From Acidobacteriota bacterium (GTDB lineage Bacteria > Acidobacteriota > Terriglobia > Acidiferrales > UBA7541), in contig PLUM01000027.1 in the NCBI GenBank assembly GCA_003165465.1, positions 1 through 49,836 on the forward strand: DNA of 49,836 bases. The letters are read 5' to 3'. The number at the start of each line of letters is the position of its first letter. Position 1 is the first letter of the stretch. Shown one piece after another: positions 34,292-42,249 of the stretch. The notes beneath the pieces were generated by a model. That model did not search any database and had not been told where the DNA came from. It worked only from the letters and a program-made list of their open reading frames with translations. The position numbers and the translations under genes are program-made.

Positions 34292-34504
34292 GTGGGTTTC
34301 GAGGGGTCGGTGTTTTTACTTCTCACTTTGTTTGCGACTCAATCAAAGAAAAGTCAAGAACCCGACCCTTTAAATAAAAGCAAAAGGGTCGGCCAACCCG
34401 AAAGAACTAAACCCACAACTCTGCGTGGAGATACTGGAGGAATATCATTCAACAGTTTGGATTCGCCAAAAGGACGGGCCACCCTCCCCAATATATTCAT
34501 ATGA
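34292..34504 (+). CDS. Small hypothetical protein coupled to the next gene
   Basis: A 70-residue frame with a hydrophobic start (SVFLLLTLFATQS) and a polar rest. Its TGA overlaps the ATG of the next gene as ATGA, the main reason to list it. It contains the inverted repeat CCGACCCTTT-N11-AAAGGGTCGG (34362-34392), unusual inside a gene, and codon use is A/T-rich. It may be non-coding leader instead. Confidence 0.3.
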   Translation: MGFEGSVFLLLTLFATQSKKSQEPDPLNKSKRVGQPERTKPTTLRGDTGGISFNSLDSPKGRATLPNIFI

Positions 34505-35088
34505 TATTGCTTTGCCTTAACGTCGCGTTTGCCCTCATTCTAAAACAATCTTTGACATCGTCTTTTTTCTTGGAGATGGGGCTTCAGTACAGAATCAACG
34601 CCTATTTGCATTTGCACCCCCACAACACTACTGGTGGCTATCTCGCAACCCTTGGTTTGGCATTGGGTTTGGCTTTATGTATTTTCCTTGGATTACAGTT
34701 ATTGCGATACGTGAGCCCCCCTCTGATGAACGAATTCCTTCGGTTAGGTGGGGTACTGTCACTTCTCGCTCTGCCAGCTTGCTGGTTTTATGTTTTTCGG
34801 GCAACGGAACGTCGGATGGATGGAATCGAATCGCGGGCTTGGCTCATGGTCGAAGTGGGCATAGTCACTGTGCTCGCCTTTCTGCACTTATTCGCTAGTT
34901 GGAGGATTCCGAGTTGGGTTGGTGTTGTTTTTCTCATTCTGCACAACTGGTTCTGGGGATGGCAATTTTTTGGGCGCGGAGCAATACTATATACTCCGGC
35001 GTTGATCTTCCCACTGCTTGGTTTCTGTTCTTCGCTTGCTTGGGCAATTTATGTAGCTCATGAGCGACAAGTGCTGAACGAATTGTAA
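34501..35088 (+). CDS. Polytopic membrane protein, function unknown, likely transferred
   Basis: A 195-residue protein with five to six hydrophobic helices (about 5-20, 46-68, 82-99, 115-133, 138-152, 160-183). No family is recognised. Base composition is plainly A/T-richer than in neighbours and codons such as TTT, ATT and TTG are frequent, which points to recent transfer. The start ATG overlaps the preceding small frame; no clear Shine-Dalgarno sequence is seen. Confidence 0.65.
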   Translation: MILLCLNVAFALILKQSLTSSFFLEMGLQYRINAYLHLHPHNTTGGYLATLGLALGLALCIFLGLQLLRYVSPPLMNEFLRLGGVLSLLALPACWFYVFRATERRMDGIESRAWLMVEVGIVTVLAFLHLFASWRIPSWVGVVFLILHNWFWGWQFFGRGAILYTPALIFPLLGFCSSLAWAIYVAHERQVLNEL

Positions 35089-35165
35089 ATTAACTCACTG
35101 GCGGGTAGCACATCTTCTGAAGCGGCGGGTGGACCAGCCTTTAGGCGATTCGGCAATTGGGGTGG

Positions 35166-35220
35166 CGCACCCTTTGAGGGTTTGATTTATCAAAGGGTGC
35201 GGGTTTATCTTCTTTTTTCT
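35166..35220 (+). terminator. Terminator after the membrane protein gene
   Basis: CGCACCCTTTGA (35166-35177) pairs perfectly with TCAAAGGGTGCG (35190-35201), 12-nt loop, then GGTTTATCTTCTTTTTTCTT. It lies 77 bp after the stop and 5 bp before the convergent gene end. Confidence 0.75.
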
Positions 35221-35224
35221 TACG

Positions 35225-36028
35225 CTACTTCTTTTCAGGTTTGCCATAGCCCAAGCCCGGCAGTTTATCGGCGTGATTCAACTTTTCGTCGTATTCCTTG
35301 ATTGCGGATAGCGTGCAGGGATGCGCGTCGAGCGTCCAATCCTTTTTCAATTTCCAGAATCCTGTGATCGACCACGGCTTCGTGTAATTCTTCGGATCGT
35401 CGAATGTGAAAACAATTTTCAACGTGTCCTGATCGACGCGCTGCCAGCGTTCCGTCTGGTGCATGGATTCGCTGATGGGGAAACCTTGCCAGGTGAGAAA
35501 CGCCTTGCCGTTGTAGGCGGCGGAATCGACGACGAACGTGTCTCCTTCCCACCGGCCGATGGAGTAGCCCATGTACTCGGGATCGGCATCGGCGGGAATT
35601 TTCCGCCCGTCGGTCCAGATTTCGCGCCAGTTGTCGTAATACTCGAAGTGCTGCACGAGCCTGTCGCGCGTCAAAAGAATTTCAAACGGGCGCGGCGTGA
35701 AAAAATTGCGTGACGTGCCGAAGGGATCGCAATCGAGCACGGCGCCGGCGGCGATAAACTTCGCGTTGGCCAGATACTTCGCCTCGCCCGCGGGCGTAAA
35801 AGGCGGCAGCGGATTGGGATGTCCGCGGAGATCGAGCGGATTCACTTCGCCCTTCGGCTGCATGAAAGGCGCGGGGTTCCAAACGCCGGCGAAATCATGC
35901 GGGTCGAACGCAAGAGGCCGGGCATCGGCCTTCGCCGCGCCCGTGTGATCCGCCTGGGCGCGCACCACCAACAGGAAGGCAAACGATGCGCCCAACACAA
36001 CCACGGCGCCTAATAGCCATTTTCGCAT
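35225..36028 (-). CDS. Secreted protein of an acidobacterial-type family, function unknown
   Basis: A 267-residue secreted protein with signal/anchor (WLLGAVVVLGASFAFLLVV). The body has the run GRWEGDTFVVDSAAYNG, HQTERWQRVDQDTLKI and DDPKNYTKPWSI, a pattern I recognise from a large family of secreted proteins abundant in acidobacteria and often near TonB-dependent or hydrolase genes; its function is unknown. ATG 36028 with AGGAG 7 nt upstream is chosen; 19 codons further upstream remain open. Confidence 0.82.
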   Translation of the reverse strand: MRKWLLGAVVVLGASFAFLLVVRAQADHTGAAKADARPLAFDPHDFAGVWNPAPFMQPKGEVNPLDLRGHPNPLPPFTPAGEAKYLANAKFIAAGAVLDCDPFGTSRNFFTPRPFEILLTRDRLVQHFEYYDNWREIWTDGRKIPADADPEYMGYSIGRWEGDTFVVDSAAYNGKAFLTWQGFPISESMHQTERWQRVDQDTLKIVFTFDDPKNYTKPWSITGFWKLKKDWTLDAHPCTLSAIKEYDEKLNHADKLPGLGYGKPEKK

Positions 36029-36123
36029 CCCGCTACTCCTTTTCTCGTTCCACGATCGCACAATCGGAAATCTCGCTTGCGTCACTTCAGTGGCTAAAGC
36101 TCTGCCGATTCCCGAAACTTTAC

Positions 36124-36143
36124 GGCACGGCTGAAGCCGTGCC
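36124..36143. repeat. GGCACGGCT-GA-AGCCGTGCC hairpin
   Basis: A 9-bp perfect stem with a 2-nt turn, a variant of the GGCTTCAGCC repeat. The whole gap 36029-36783 has no convincing gene; besides this repeat it holds only the CRP-like sites near its end. Confidence 0.65.
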
Positions 36144-36633
36144 CTACAAGCGTCATGCCAATTTCATGCCATTCATCCTCAACTGGAAAAACGGCGTTGC
36201 CGGCATTTCCACGCGCGTTCCCTTTTTGCTGGAATTGAATTTCGCGCCTGACGGAAACCTGCAATGGGAATTAAACCATGATAATCAAAATATCGCCCCG
36301 AGGGGAATAGGAAATCTCCGTACGCCATGCGGCGCCTGACGCAGGACAAACGCCAGCCCGGCATCCGTTTCCTGAAGTCCTTGAAGTAGTGACCTGCGAA
36401 AAGTGAGGGCCTAAAATTCAGGAAGGGGAGACCTGGCGATCCCCCCTCCCGACGTTCTGGCTTTTGCGTTGCGGCGTTTCGGCTGCCTCGCGGACGCCTG
36501 ACAACGCACCTGCGATGAATCGACTAAATTTGGACTTCTCTTGCTTTGCTTCCAAGCTCGGCGGAACCTCTTTCCTTTCCGCTAGTCCACAAGCTTGCAT
36601 GCTTTTTTTACAATTATTTCGCAATCGCGCAAA

Positions 36634-36669
36634 TGACGTGGGTCACTGTTTCGCGTGACCGTGGTCACG
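36634..36669. promoter_or_regulatory. Two tandem CRP/FNR-like half-palindrome sites
   Basis: TGACGTGGGTCA (36634-36645) and CGTGACCGTGGTCACG (36654-36669) both fit (G)TGA-N6-TCA(C). Their centres are 22 bp apart, two helical turns, so two dimers would sit on the same face. They are about 115-150 bp before the O-methyltransferase start. Confidence 0.5.
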
Positions 36670-36783
36670 AGCTATGTTCCGGAAAAGCCGGGCGGAAGGA
36701 TTGCCTTTCGGGGTGGTTGGTTATATCTTGCCGAATGGACTGTAAATCGCCAGGAAAACCGTGATGCAATCGAGGGCATATTC

Positions 36784-37380
36784 ATGCTGAACGCAGCGAT
36801 GGACCAACATCTGCGCGAGTTATTGCGGGAATTGGAAGAGCACGGCCGGGAGAACGACGCGCGCGTCACCGAGCGCCCGCGTATGATGCTCAATCTCGAT
36901 CCCGCCACCGCGCAACTTGTCAGCATTCTCGTGCGCGCCAGCGGCGTGACGCGCGCCGTCGAGATCGGCACGTCAAACGCCTACAGCACCATTTGGCTTG
37001 CGTGGTCGCTGGGGCCCGCCGGCGGCCGCATCGTCAGCATCGACCGCAATCCCGACAAGCACACGCTGGCGCGCGACAATCTCCGGCGCGCGGGTTTGCT
37101 CGACCGCGTCGAATTGCACACCGGCGACGCCACTGCAATTGTCCGCCAGCTTGCCGGCCCGTTCGACCTAGTGTTTCTCGATGCTGACCGCCGGAATTTT
37201 CCCGAGCAGATACAAATCCTTCTGCCCAAGCTCGCCGCAAAAGCCCTCCTGATCGCCGATAACGTCCTCTCGCATCCGGAGGAGATTGCCGAGTACTTGG
37301 AATTCGTTTCCGGCCTCGCGGACTTCCAGCACACAACCGTGCCGATCGGCAAGGGACTTAGCATCGCCTATCGCGGATAA
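36784..37380 (+). CDS. Class I SAM-dependent O-methyltransferase
   Basis: A 198-residue enzyme of the catechol-type methyltransferase_3 family. The SAM-binding strand AVEIGTSNAYSTIWLA (about 58-73), acidic loop SIDRNPDK (about 88-95), TGDATAI (about 115) and FDLVFLDADRRNFP (about 126-139, metal-binding Asp) with ADNVLSH (about 158) are all present. It methylates a small hydroxylated acceptor, unknown here. ATG 36784 is preferred to GTG 36655, which would place the start inside the CRP-like site. Expressed probably under CRP-family control. Confidence 0.88.
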   Translation: MLNAAMDQHLRELLRELEEHGRENDARVTERPRMMLNLDPATAQLVSILVRASGVTRAVEIGTSNAYSTIWLAWSLGPAGGRIVSIDRNPDKHTLARDNLRRAGLLDRVELHTGDATAIVRQLAGPFDLVFLDADRRNFPEQIQILLPKLAAKALLIADNVLSHPEEIAEYLEFVSGLADFQHTTVPIGKGLSIAYRG

Positions 37381-37387
37381 CATTTAG

Positions 37388-37412
37388 TTGCCAGTGACAC
37401 ACCACGAGGAAA
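37388..37412. repeat. 25-bp direct repeat, left copy
   Basis: Begins TTGCCAGTGACACACCACG. It matches 46820-46844 at 24 of 25 positions, and similarity continues weakly to a shared GGCGCGG. The other copy lies 50 bp upstream of the recombinase gene. Confidence 0.7.
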
Positions 37413-37467
37413 TGCCGGTATTAGGCGCGGTTGACGCTATCGAGGGGGCCAGCCAGCGCCCTGGTTG

Positions 37468-37488
37468 ACGCGAGTATGCAACTCGCGT
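37468..37488 (+). other. Hairpin just before a small gene
   Basis: ACGCGAGT-ATGCA-ACTCGCGT, an 8-bp perfect stem with a 5-nt loop, ending 11 nt before the ATG at 37500, where it would overlap the ribosome landing zone. It could be an operator or a translational control structure. Confidence 0.5.
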
Positions 37489-37499
37489 ACTCTGCAATC

Positions 37500-37661
37500 A
37501 TGGCCAAGAAAAAGAGCGCTCGGAAAAATCCAAAGAGCACGCCTCTCGGTAATCTGGATCGCCTTGGCGGAAAAAAATTGATGCAGCATGGCGCCGAGGA
37601 ATTCTCCCGCGTAAAGGAATCGCGCAAGCACTCCGTCGGCGGCGGCCGCAAGTCCGGCTAA
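37500..37661 (+). CDS. 53-residue basic protein, function unknown
   Basis: A small Lys/Arg-rich protein: MAKKKSARKNPKS, then LGNLDRLGGKKLMQHGAEEF and SRKHSVGGGRKSG. The basic ends around a short amphipathic middle suggest nucleic-acid binding. No family is recognised. The start is the ATG after the hairpin; upstream in-frame starts would include that hairpin. Confidence 0.5.
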   Translation: MAKKKSARKNPKSTPLGNLDRLGGKKLMQHGAEEFSRVKESRKHSVGGGRKSG

Positions 37662-37801
37662 CCGGCATTTCACGCAAACGGATTATATTGCTCCACCGGT
37701 GGTCGAAGCCTGTCCTGCGACGATCGTGGAACGCACCTTGCGCAGGTTTTCAAACAACAAGAATAGAAAATTGCGATGTTTGTGGTGAAATATCTAGCGG
37801 C

Positions 37802-39598
37802 ATGAACGATCCTTCCCTCCACACTGGCTCGGAGAACCAGACACTTCCGCCGCACCTCGTATTTTCTCCACACGCGGGCCGCCATGCGCGGAGCGTCGCG
37901 CCATCGGTGCTTTTGTTTTGCCTCGTTTTCGCTCTGCTGATGGCAAGGGACTGGCACACGATAGCCGCCAGGGATTTGTACGTCTGGGACGAGTCCACAA
38001 ACTCCACGGTTTCTGCCAACCTCACGCGCCGCGCTTTTCCGGCCATGCTCCGAATCAACTCTCTGTTGGACGAGCAGGGCGAGAGGAAGTTCTCCGGCTC
38101 CTGGATGGAAGGCCCCTATTGGCAGCATATTCCACCGCTGTTTGCCTACATACCTCTTCCCCTGTTTGCGATCGACGGCCGCGTGACCATTGAAATGAAG
38201 CGGCTGGCCTACGCCCTGGTCTTGCTCCTCAGCGGAATCGGCTTCATCGTTTCGGTTTCGCGCTTCGACCGCAGCCGGCTCGCAAACGCATCGGCCACGT
38301 TTGCGGCAATCCTTTGGATCATGAATCCTTTCACGCGGGGCCTGATCTCGGGAAGAAATTTCGGTGTATCCGACGTCGTGCTGGCCGGCACGACAATACT
38401 TTGCCTGTGGGCCATGCTCCGCTATCTGGCGCAGTCGCCCGCAATCCGCGCCGCTTACCCGGCAGGCAAGGTCGCTCAAATCGCCGCTGTCATGGCCCTT
38501 CCCATCCTGGTCAAGAGCGCTCTGGGATTGATTCCCGCCGCGGCTTTCTTCACCCTCCTCGTTTGGGACCGGAAGAAACCCGATCGCACGTTGGTCATTT
38601 CCTGCGTGGCTTTTTTGGGCGTAATCGCCTTTTGCTTTGCGCCTCTTTACTTCAGCTCGCCCGAAACATTCCGAAGCGGAATTATTGTTCCCATGGCGCA
38701 TACGGGAAATCTGGAAGGCTGGGCAAAGCCCTGGTATTTTTTCGTCGTCTCCTACCTGCCCGTCTATTATTTTCCAAACTGGACGCGCGTTGCGTATGAC
38801 ATATTTCTTTTCAGCCTGGCTCTTCTGCTCGACAAGCGGATACAGGGGCGGTCCCGAACCATTCTGGCCATGTGCGCCGGATGGTTTGTGTGGAACCTGA
38901 TCGCCGTCTCCTCGATCAGCTCGAAATCTCCCAATTTCATGTTTCAAAGTCTTCTGCCCTTTTTATTTTTCTGCATATACGGTCCCGTCCGATGGCTGGA
39001 ATTGAATGGCGGCTTCTCTCCCGTCATCGCAACGTACGCCGAAAAGCTGCGCGCGAATTGGCCCGCCGGGCTTAAGCTCGCCACGACCATCATTTCCGTG
39101 CTTGCTTTTGCCGGCTTTGCGTTTTGGGCCTACAGAATTCACCGGGAAAGAACCACGCCCTATTTTTACTACACCACGCACGAACTGTTCTATCAGTTCG
39201 CCGAAGCCGAGCAGGCCGCCGGAGCGAATACGAACGATCTGTTTATTCTGAACAGTTCGGTGGAGGATTGCTGGTTCCGGTATTACGTTTTGTTTCTCAC
39301 CGGATCGGATGCGAGAACGCTGAGTGAGATGGTCTCCTACGATGTGGCGGCAAAAGATGTTCAGGCCAAATATGCCAGGATTCACTTTGTGCTGCCCGAG
39401 CCGGACACGCCTCCGGAAATCGCCACGGCCATGAACATGGGCGTTTTGAATCGCTATCGAACCCTGTCTTTCGATGCGCGCGAATTAAAACCGGACTACG
39501 CGGCAATCTTGAAATCATGGGCCGCGGAATCCCCGCGCAACCGGCTCTACCCTCCCGCCAGTTCCTGCACATGGCCTCCATTCGCCGCGAAACGCTAG
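37802..39598 (+). CDS. GT39-type integral membrane glycosyltransferase
   Basis: A 598-residue membrane protein with about ten or more helices. The first periplasmic loop has ARDLYVWDESTNSTV, the Asp-Glu region used by the ArnT/PMT (GT39, GT83) family for polyprenyl-linked sugar transfer. The C-terminal ~180 residues form a soluble periplasmic domain. It may add a sugar to lipid A, protein or a surface glycan. The GT39/83 assignment rests on the topology and DE motif only. ATG 37802 is chosen before the first helix; the frame is open to 37688. It is a single gene. Confidence 0.75.
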   Translation: MNDPSLHTGSENQTLPPHLVFSPHAGRHARSVAPSVLLFCLVFALLMARDWHTIAARDLYVWDESTNSTVSANLTRRAFPAMLRINSLLDEQGERKFSGSWMEGPYWQHIPPLFAYIPLPLFAIDGRVTIEMKRLAYALVLLLSGIGFIVSVSRFDRSRLANASATFAAILWIMNPFTRGLISGRNFGVSDVVLAGTTILCLWAMLRYLAQSPAIRAAYPAGKVAQIAAVMALPILVKSALGLIPAAAFFTLLVWDRKKPDRTLVISCVAFLGVIAFCFAPLYFSSPETFRSGIIVPMAHTGNLEGWAKPWYFFVVSYLPVYYFPNWTRVAYDIFLFSLALLLDKRIQGRSRTILAMCAGWFVWNLIAVSSISSKSPNFMFQSLLPFLFFCIYGPVRWLELNGGFSPVIATYAEKLRANWPAGLKLATTIISVLAFAGFAFWAYRIHRERTTPYFYYTTHELFYQFAEAEQAAGANTNDLFILNSSVEDCWFRYYVLFLTGSDARTLSEMVSYDVAAKDVQAKYARIHFVLPEPDTPPEIATAMNMGVLNRYRTLSFDARELKPDYAAILKSWAAESPRNRLYPPASSCTWPPFAAKR

Positions 39599-39648
39599 CC
39601 TGAAATCTCATCACGATTGGGAAATAAGGGTGAAACAGACTGAAATGT

Positions 39649-39678
39649 TTCAACACGGAGAACACAGAGGGCGCAGAG
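39649..39678. repeat. ACACAGAGG repeat, third copy
   Basis: TTCAACACGGAGAACACAGA and the following GGGCGCAGAGAA match the arms at 4764-4851. It is followed by a loose inverted partner (ACTCCGTGCCTCCGTGG, 39711-39727), just before the end of acpS. Confidence 0.65.
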
Positions 39679-39746
39679 AAGAGCCTCGGAGAAAAAATAT
39701 TTCCCCTCCTTACTCCGTGCCTCCGTGGCAAATCCTTCCGCGTAAT

Positions 39747-40124
39747 TTACGATTCGAAGATGACTTGCGCGAGGGCCGTGTTGCCGTCATGCGTGATGGT
39801 GAGGGCGATATTTTTCACGCCGAGGCGGTCGGCAATGGCGCGCGTCGCGCCGGAGAGTTTCAATGTGGGCTTGCCGCTCGGTTCGCGAACCACTTCGATA
39901 TCGCGCCAGCGCACTCCGCGCGCCCAGCCGGTTCCGAGGGCTTTCATCGCCGCTTCCTTGGCGGCAAAACGTCCGGCGAAGCGTTCGGCGCGGTTGCGAT
40001 GCTTTTCGCAGTAGGCGATTTCGGAAGGCGTAAACAGGCGCTCGAGTAATGCGCGACCGCGGCGGGCGATGGCCGCTTCGATGCGATCGATTTGAGTGAT
40101 GTCCACTCCCAAGCCGATAATCAT
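39747..40124 (-). CDS. acpS: Holo-[acyl-carrier-protein] synthase
   Basis: A 125-residue AcpS that moves 4'-phosphopantetheine from CoA to the acyl carrier protein. IIGLGVDITQIDRIEAAI at the N-terminus gives the metal-binding Asp; RFAAKEAAMKALGTG (about 53-67) has the Glu and Lys; ITHDGNTALAQV closes the fold, with the family's usual S/T-H-[DCS]. ATG 40124 with GAGGAG 5 nt upstream is chosen over GTG 40130. Confidence 0.95.
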   Translation of the reverse strand: MIIGLGVDITQIDRIEAAIARRGRALLERLFTPSEIAYCEKHRNRAERFAGRFAAKEAAMKALGTGWARGVRWRDIEVVREPSGKPTLKLSGATRAIADRLGVKNIALTITHDGNTALAQVIFES

Positions 40125-40209
40125 TTGCACTCCTCGAATTTCCCGTGGGTTTCCGCGTGAATCGCTTTCCGAACACGCGGAATAATCCGAATGCCCGTAG
40201 TCGAAACCA

Positions 40210-40235
40210 GTGGAGTAGGCTGAAGCCTACACCAC
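40210..40235. repeat. GGCTTCAGCC-family single hairpin
   Basis: GTGGAGTAGGCTGAAGCCTA followed by CACCAC: AGTAGGCT/AGCCTAC stem with a GA turn, in the divergent gap between acpS and pgeF (40125-40317). Confidence 0.7.
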
Positions 40236-40317
40236 TAACTAAATTATACAGCGCCCCTAGGGGGCAGACAGAAGCCGATGCGTTACGCTAAAGTGAAGAG
40301 TAGGACACACGACAAAC

Positions 40318-41271
40318 ATGGCGCGAGCGATTAAAACTCGATCATCAGGACGCAATCCGGCGGCGCGAGGCGCTCGCGCGGCGCATCGCAGCGGCAACTC
40401 CGCGTGGTCCATTCGACGGGCGCGCGGCGTGCAGGTGATGGAGTCGCGCGCGCTGGCCAGGCTGGGCTGGCTCGTGCACGGGTTCAGCACACGGCCTGGC
40501 GGCGCAAGCGAAATCGAAGGAAAGCCCGCGCTGAATCTGGGCTTTACGGAGTGGGACGAGCGCACGCGCGTCGAGGCGAATCGCAAAAAATTCCTGGCTG
40601 CGCTGGACGCTCGCAAAATGCCGCTGGTCACGCTGCGGCAATTTCACTCGGACGCGATACACCTCGCGGGCGCGCCCATCGCCGAGCCTCCGAATGCGGA
40701 CGCGCTGATCACCAGCACGCCGGGCTTGCTGCTGGGCGTGCAGACGGCCGACTGCGTTCCCATCCTTCTTGTGGACACGCGGCGGCGCGTGGTGGCGGCA
40801 ATTCACGCGGGCTGGCGCGGCACGCTCGCGCGCATCGCGGTAAAAACACTGGGGCGGATGCGTATGGAATTCGGAACGAGTTCGCGCGATATCGTCGCCG
40901 CGCTGGGGCCCTCGATTGGCCGCTGCTGCTTTGAAGTCGGCCCCGAAGTAGCGCAGGCTTTTTCAACGCAATTTCCTCCCGCGGCGGACTGGTTTGACGG
41001 GCCGTTCGAGCAATTGGCGCATGGCGAGGAGCCGCTCTGGCTGCCCTGGCTGACGATGATGCCGCCGGGACACGTGCCTCCGCCGCCGCGCGTGCAACTC
41101 GATCTGCGCGCGTCGAATCGCTGGCAGTTGATCGATGCCGGCGTGCCGGGAAAGCAAATCGATGTGAGCGATGCATGCACCGTGTGCCAAGCCGATCTGC
41201 TGTTCAGCTATCGCCGCGAAGGCGCAAAAGCAGGCCGAATGATGGCGTCCATCGGAATGCGCAAGCCGTAG
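40318..41271 (+). CDS. pgeF: Purine nucleoside phosphorylase/laccase-domain protein (YfiH, PgeF)
   Basis: A 317-residue YfiH family protein. Signature metal ligands: QFHSDAIH (about 110-117), QTADCVPILLVD (about 142-153) and AIHAGWRGTL (about 161-170), i.e. His/Cys/His, followed by GPSIGRCCFEVG (about 198). Members act on purine nucleosides and help peptidoglycan editing. An N-terminal basic extension of about 40 residues is unusual and might be due to a too early start; an ATG at 40438 (MESRALARLGW) is the likelier start. Confidence 0.9.
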   Translation: MARAIKTRSSGRNPAARGARAAHRSGNSAWSIRRARGVQVMESRALARLGWLVHGFSTRPGGASEIEGKPALNLGFTEWDERTRVEANRKKFLAALDARKMPLVTLRQFHSDAIHLAGAPIAEPPNADALITSTPGLLLGVQTADCVPILLVDTRRRVVAAIHAGWRGTLARIAVKTLGRMRMEFGTSSRDIVAALGPSIGRCCFEVGPEVAQAFSTQFPPAADWFDGPFEQLAHGEEPLWLPWLTMMPPGHVPPPPRVQLDLRASNRWQLIDAGVPGKQIDVSDACTVCQADLLFSYRREGAKAGRMMASIGMRKP

Positions 41272-41284
41272 AAAAGGGTTTCCG

Positions 41285-41308
41285 TAGCACAGGCTTCAGC
41301 CTGTGTTC
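41285..41308. repeat. GGCTTCAGCC-family repeat
   Basis: GTAGCACAGGCTTCAGCCTG then TGTT, followed at 41359 by a degenerate partner AGCAGGCTAAAGCTAC, between convergent pgeF and the PilZ gene. Confidence 0.7.
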
Positions 41309-41375
41309 TTTTGACTTTAAAGCTTCTGTTTCGCTGCGGCGATTGTGAACTTCTTGTGAGAAAAGCAGGCTAAAG

Positions 41376-42080
41376 CTACGAACCGAATCGATTCGTGCCC
41401 GGATCGCGGGGAGCGCCCTCGGTGGGCGGAAATTCGATGGGCCAGAAGGCCTGACTCAGCGAAATGAACGCGAGCCCCACCTTCCATGCGTTGCCATCCG
41501 CTTCGTGATGCACAACCATGCATTCCGCTGTCTTCTTGTTCTGCAGGTTGAAAAGGACGAGCCGTTGTCCCCTGTTGACCGGGGTTTTAAGGGTCACCGA
41601 ACCGCCAAAATTATTGATCTCCACCGTGTGCGTATCTTCCATGAAGCGCGTTCCCTGGGAGTTGTATCCGGAAACCTTTACCTGGATCTGCATGGCGATT
41701 CGTTGTGTTCTTCGCCGGCTTGCCGCGGCCCACGATGCCACGATATACGTGGATAGCCAGAAATCGAGAATGCGAAATCCCTCTCCCTCCATGGACGTAA
41801 ATTCCAGGGCCAGGCCCTCGTGAGGGATCACCCGCACAACGCTTGCCCGCGCCTTTACAAAATCGCCGCTCTTCGAGAGCGTCAGCATCACTTCGGTTTC
41901 GTTCGGCAGCACGGTCTCGGTTTCGACGAAGCATCCTCCGCGGCTTAAGTCGGCGAGGCGCGCCTTGAACGGCACCCTGCCTTCTCCATGAAGAATCTCG
42001 ACGTCGGGAGGCGATGACAAACGATAACGCGCATTGGCGCGATTTTCGACTGTCTTGTTTGAGTTGTCCTGTCGGTCCAT
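41376..42080 (-). CDS. Protein with two tandem PilZ-like domains
   Basis: A 234-residue protein. The first domain (about 10-110) has NRANARYR and LADLSRGGCFV, the R-x3-R and D-x-S-x2-G elements that bind cyclic di-GMP. The second (about 120-215) starts RRRTQRIAM and has EINNFGGSV, where the Ser is replaced by Phe, so it may not bind the ligand. Such proteins pass c-di-GMP signals to motility or surface systems. ATG 42080 chosen over 42116 by family start. Confidence 0.85.
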   Translation of the reverse strand: MDRQDNSNKTVENRANARYRLSSPPDVEILHGEGRVPFKARLADLSRGGCFVETETVLPNETEVMLTLSKSGDFVKARASVVRVIPHEGLALEFTSMEGEGFRILDFWLSTYIVASWAAASRRRTQRIAMQIQVKVSGYNSQGTRFMEDTHTVEINNFGGSVTLKTPVNRGQRLVLFNLQNKKTAECMVVHHEADGNAWKVGLAFISLSQAFWPIEFPPTEGAPRDPGTNRFGS

Positions 42081-42136
42081 TCCAGTCACCCCGCGATCAC
42101 AGGCGAATCTAAACACGGTGTCACGACGGAGTCAAG

Positions 42137-42241
42137 ATGCTGAAGAAATACGGAAAGTTTTACGCCGACTGGACCGACGAGCTCGGCAAACGAAAACGCA
42201 AAGCATTCACCACGAAGGAGGCGGCGCGAGCCGCTACCTAA
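42137..42241 (+). pseudogene. Remnant of a tyrosine recombinase N-terminus
   Basis: A 34-codon frame, MLKKYGKFYADWTDELGKRK then AFTTKEAARAAT and stop. It matches the first ~30 residues of the recombinase at 46894 (MMKKYGKYYADWTDEHGKRR) in protein and DNA, including a Shine-Dalgarno-like GGAG upstream. No catalytic part follows: the sequence runs straight into the 3' end of the convergent gene at 42250. It is a leftover of a related element. Confidence 0.8.
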
Positions 42242-42249
42242 AAGAGGAT

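Noticed and set aside
36418..36624. 68-codon minus-strand frame in the gap before the O-methyltransferase
   Set aside because: No ribosome site, no conserved pattern, surrounded by non-coding sequence.
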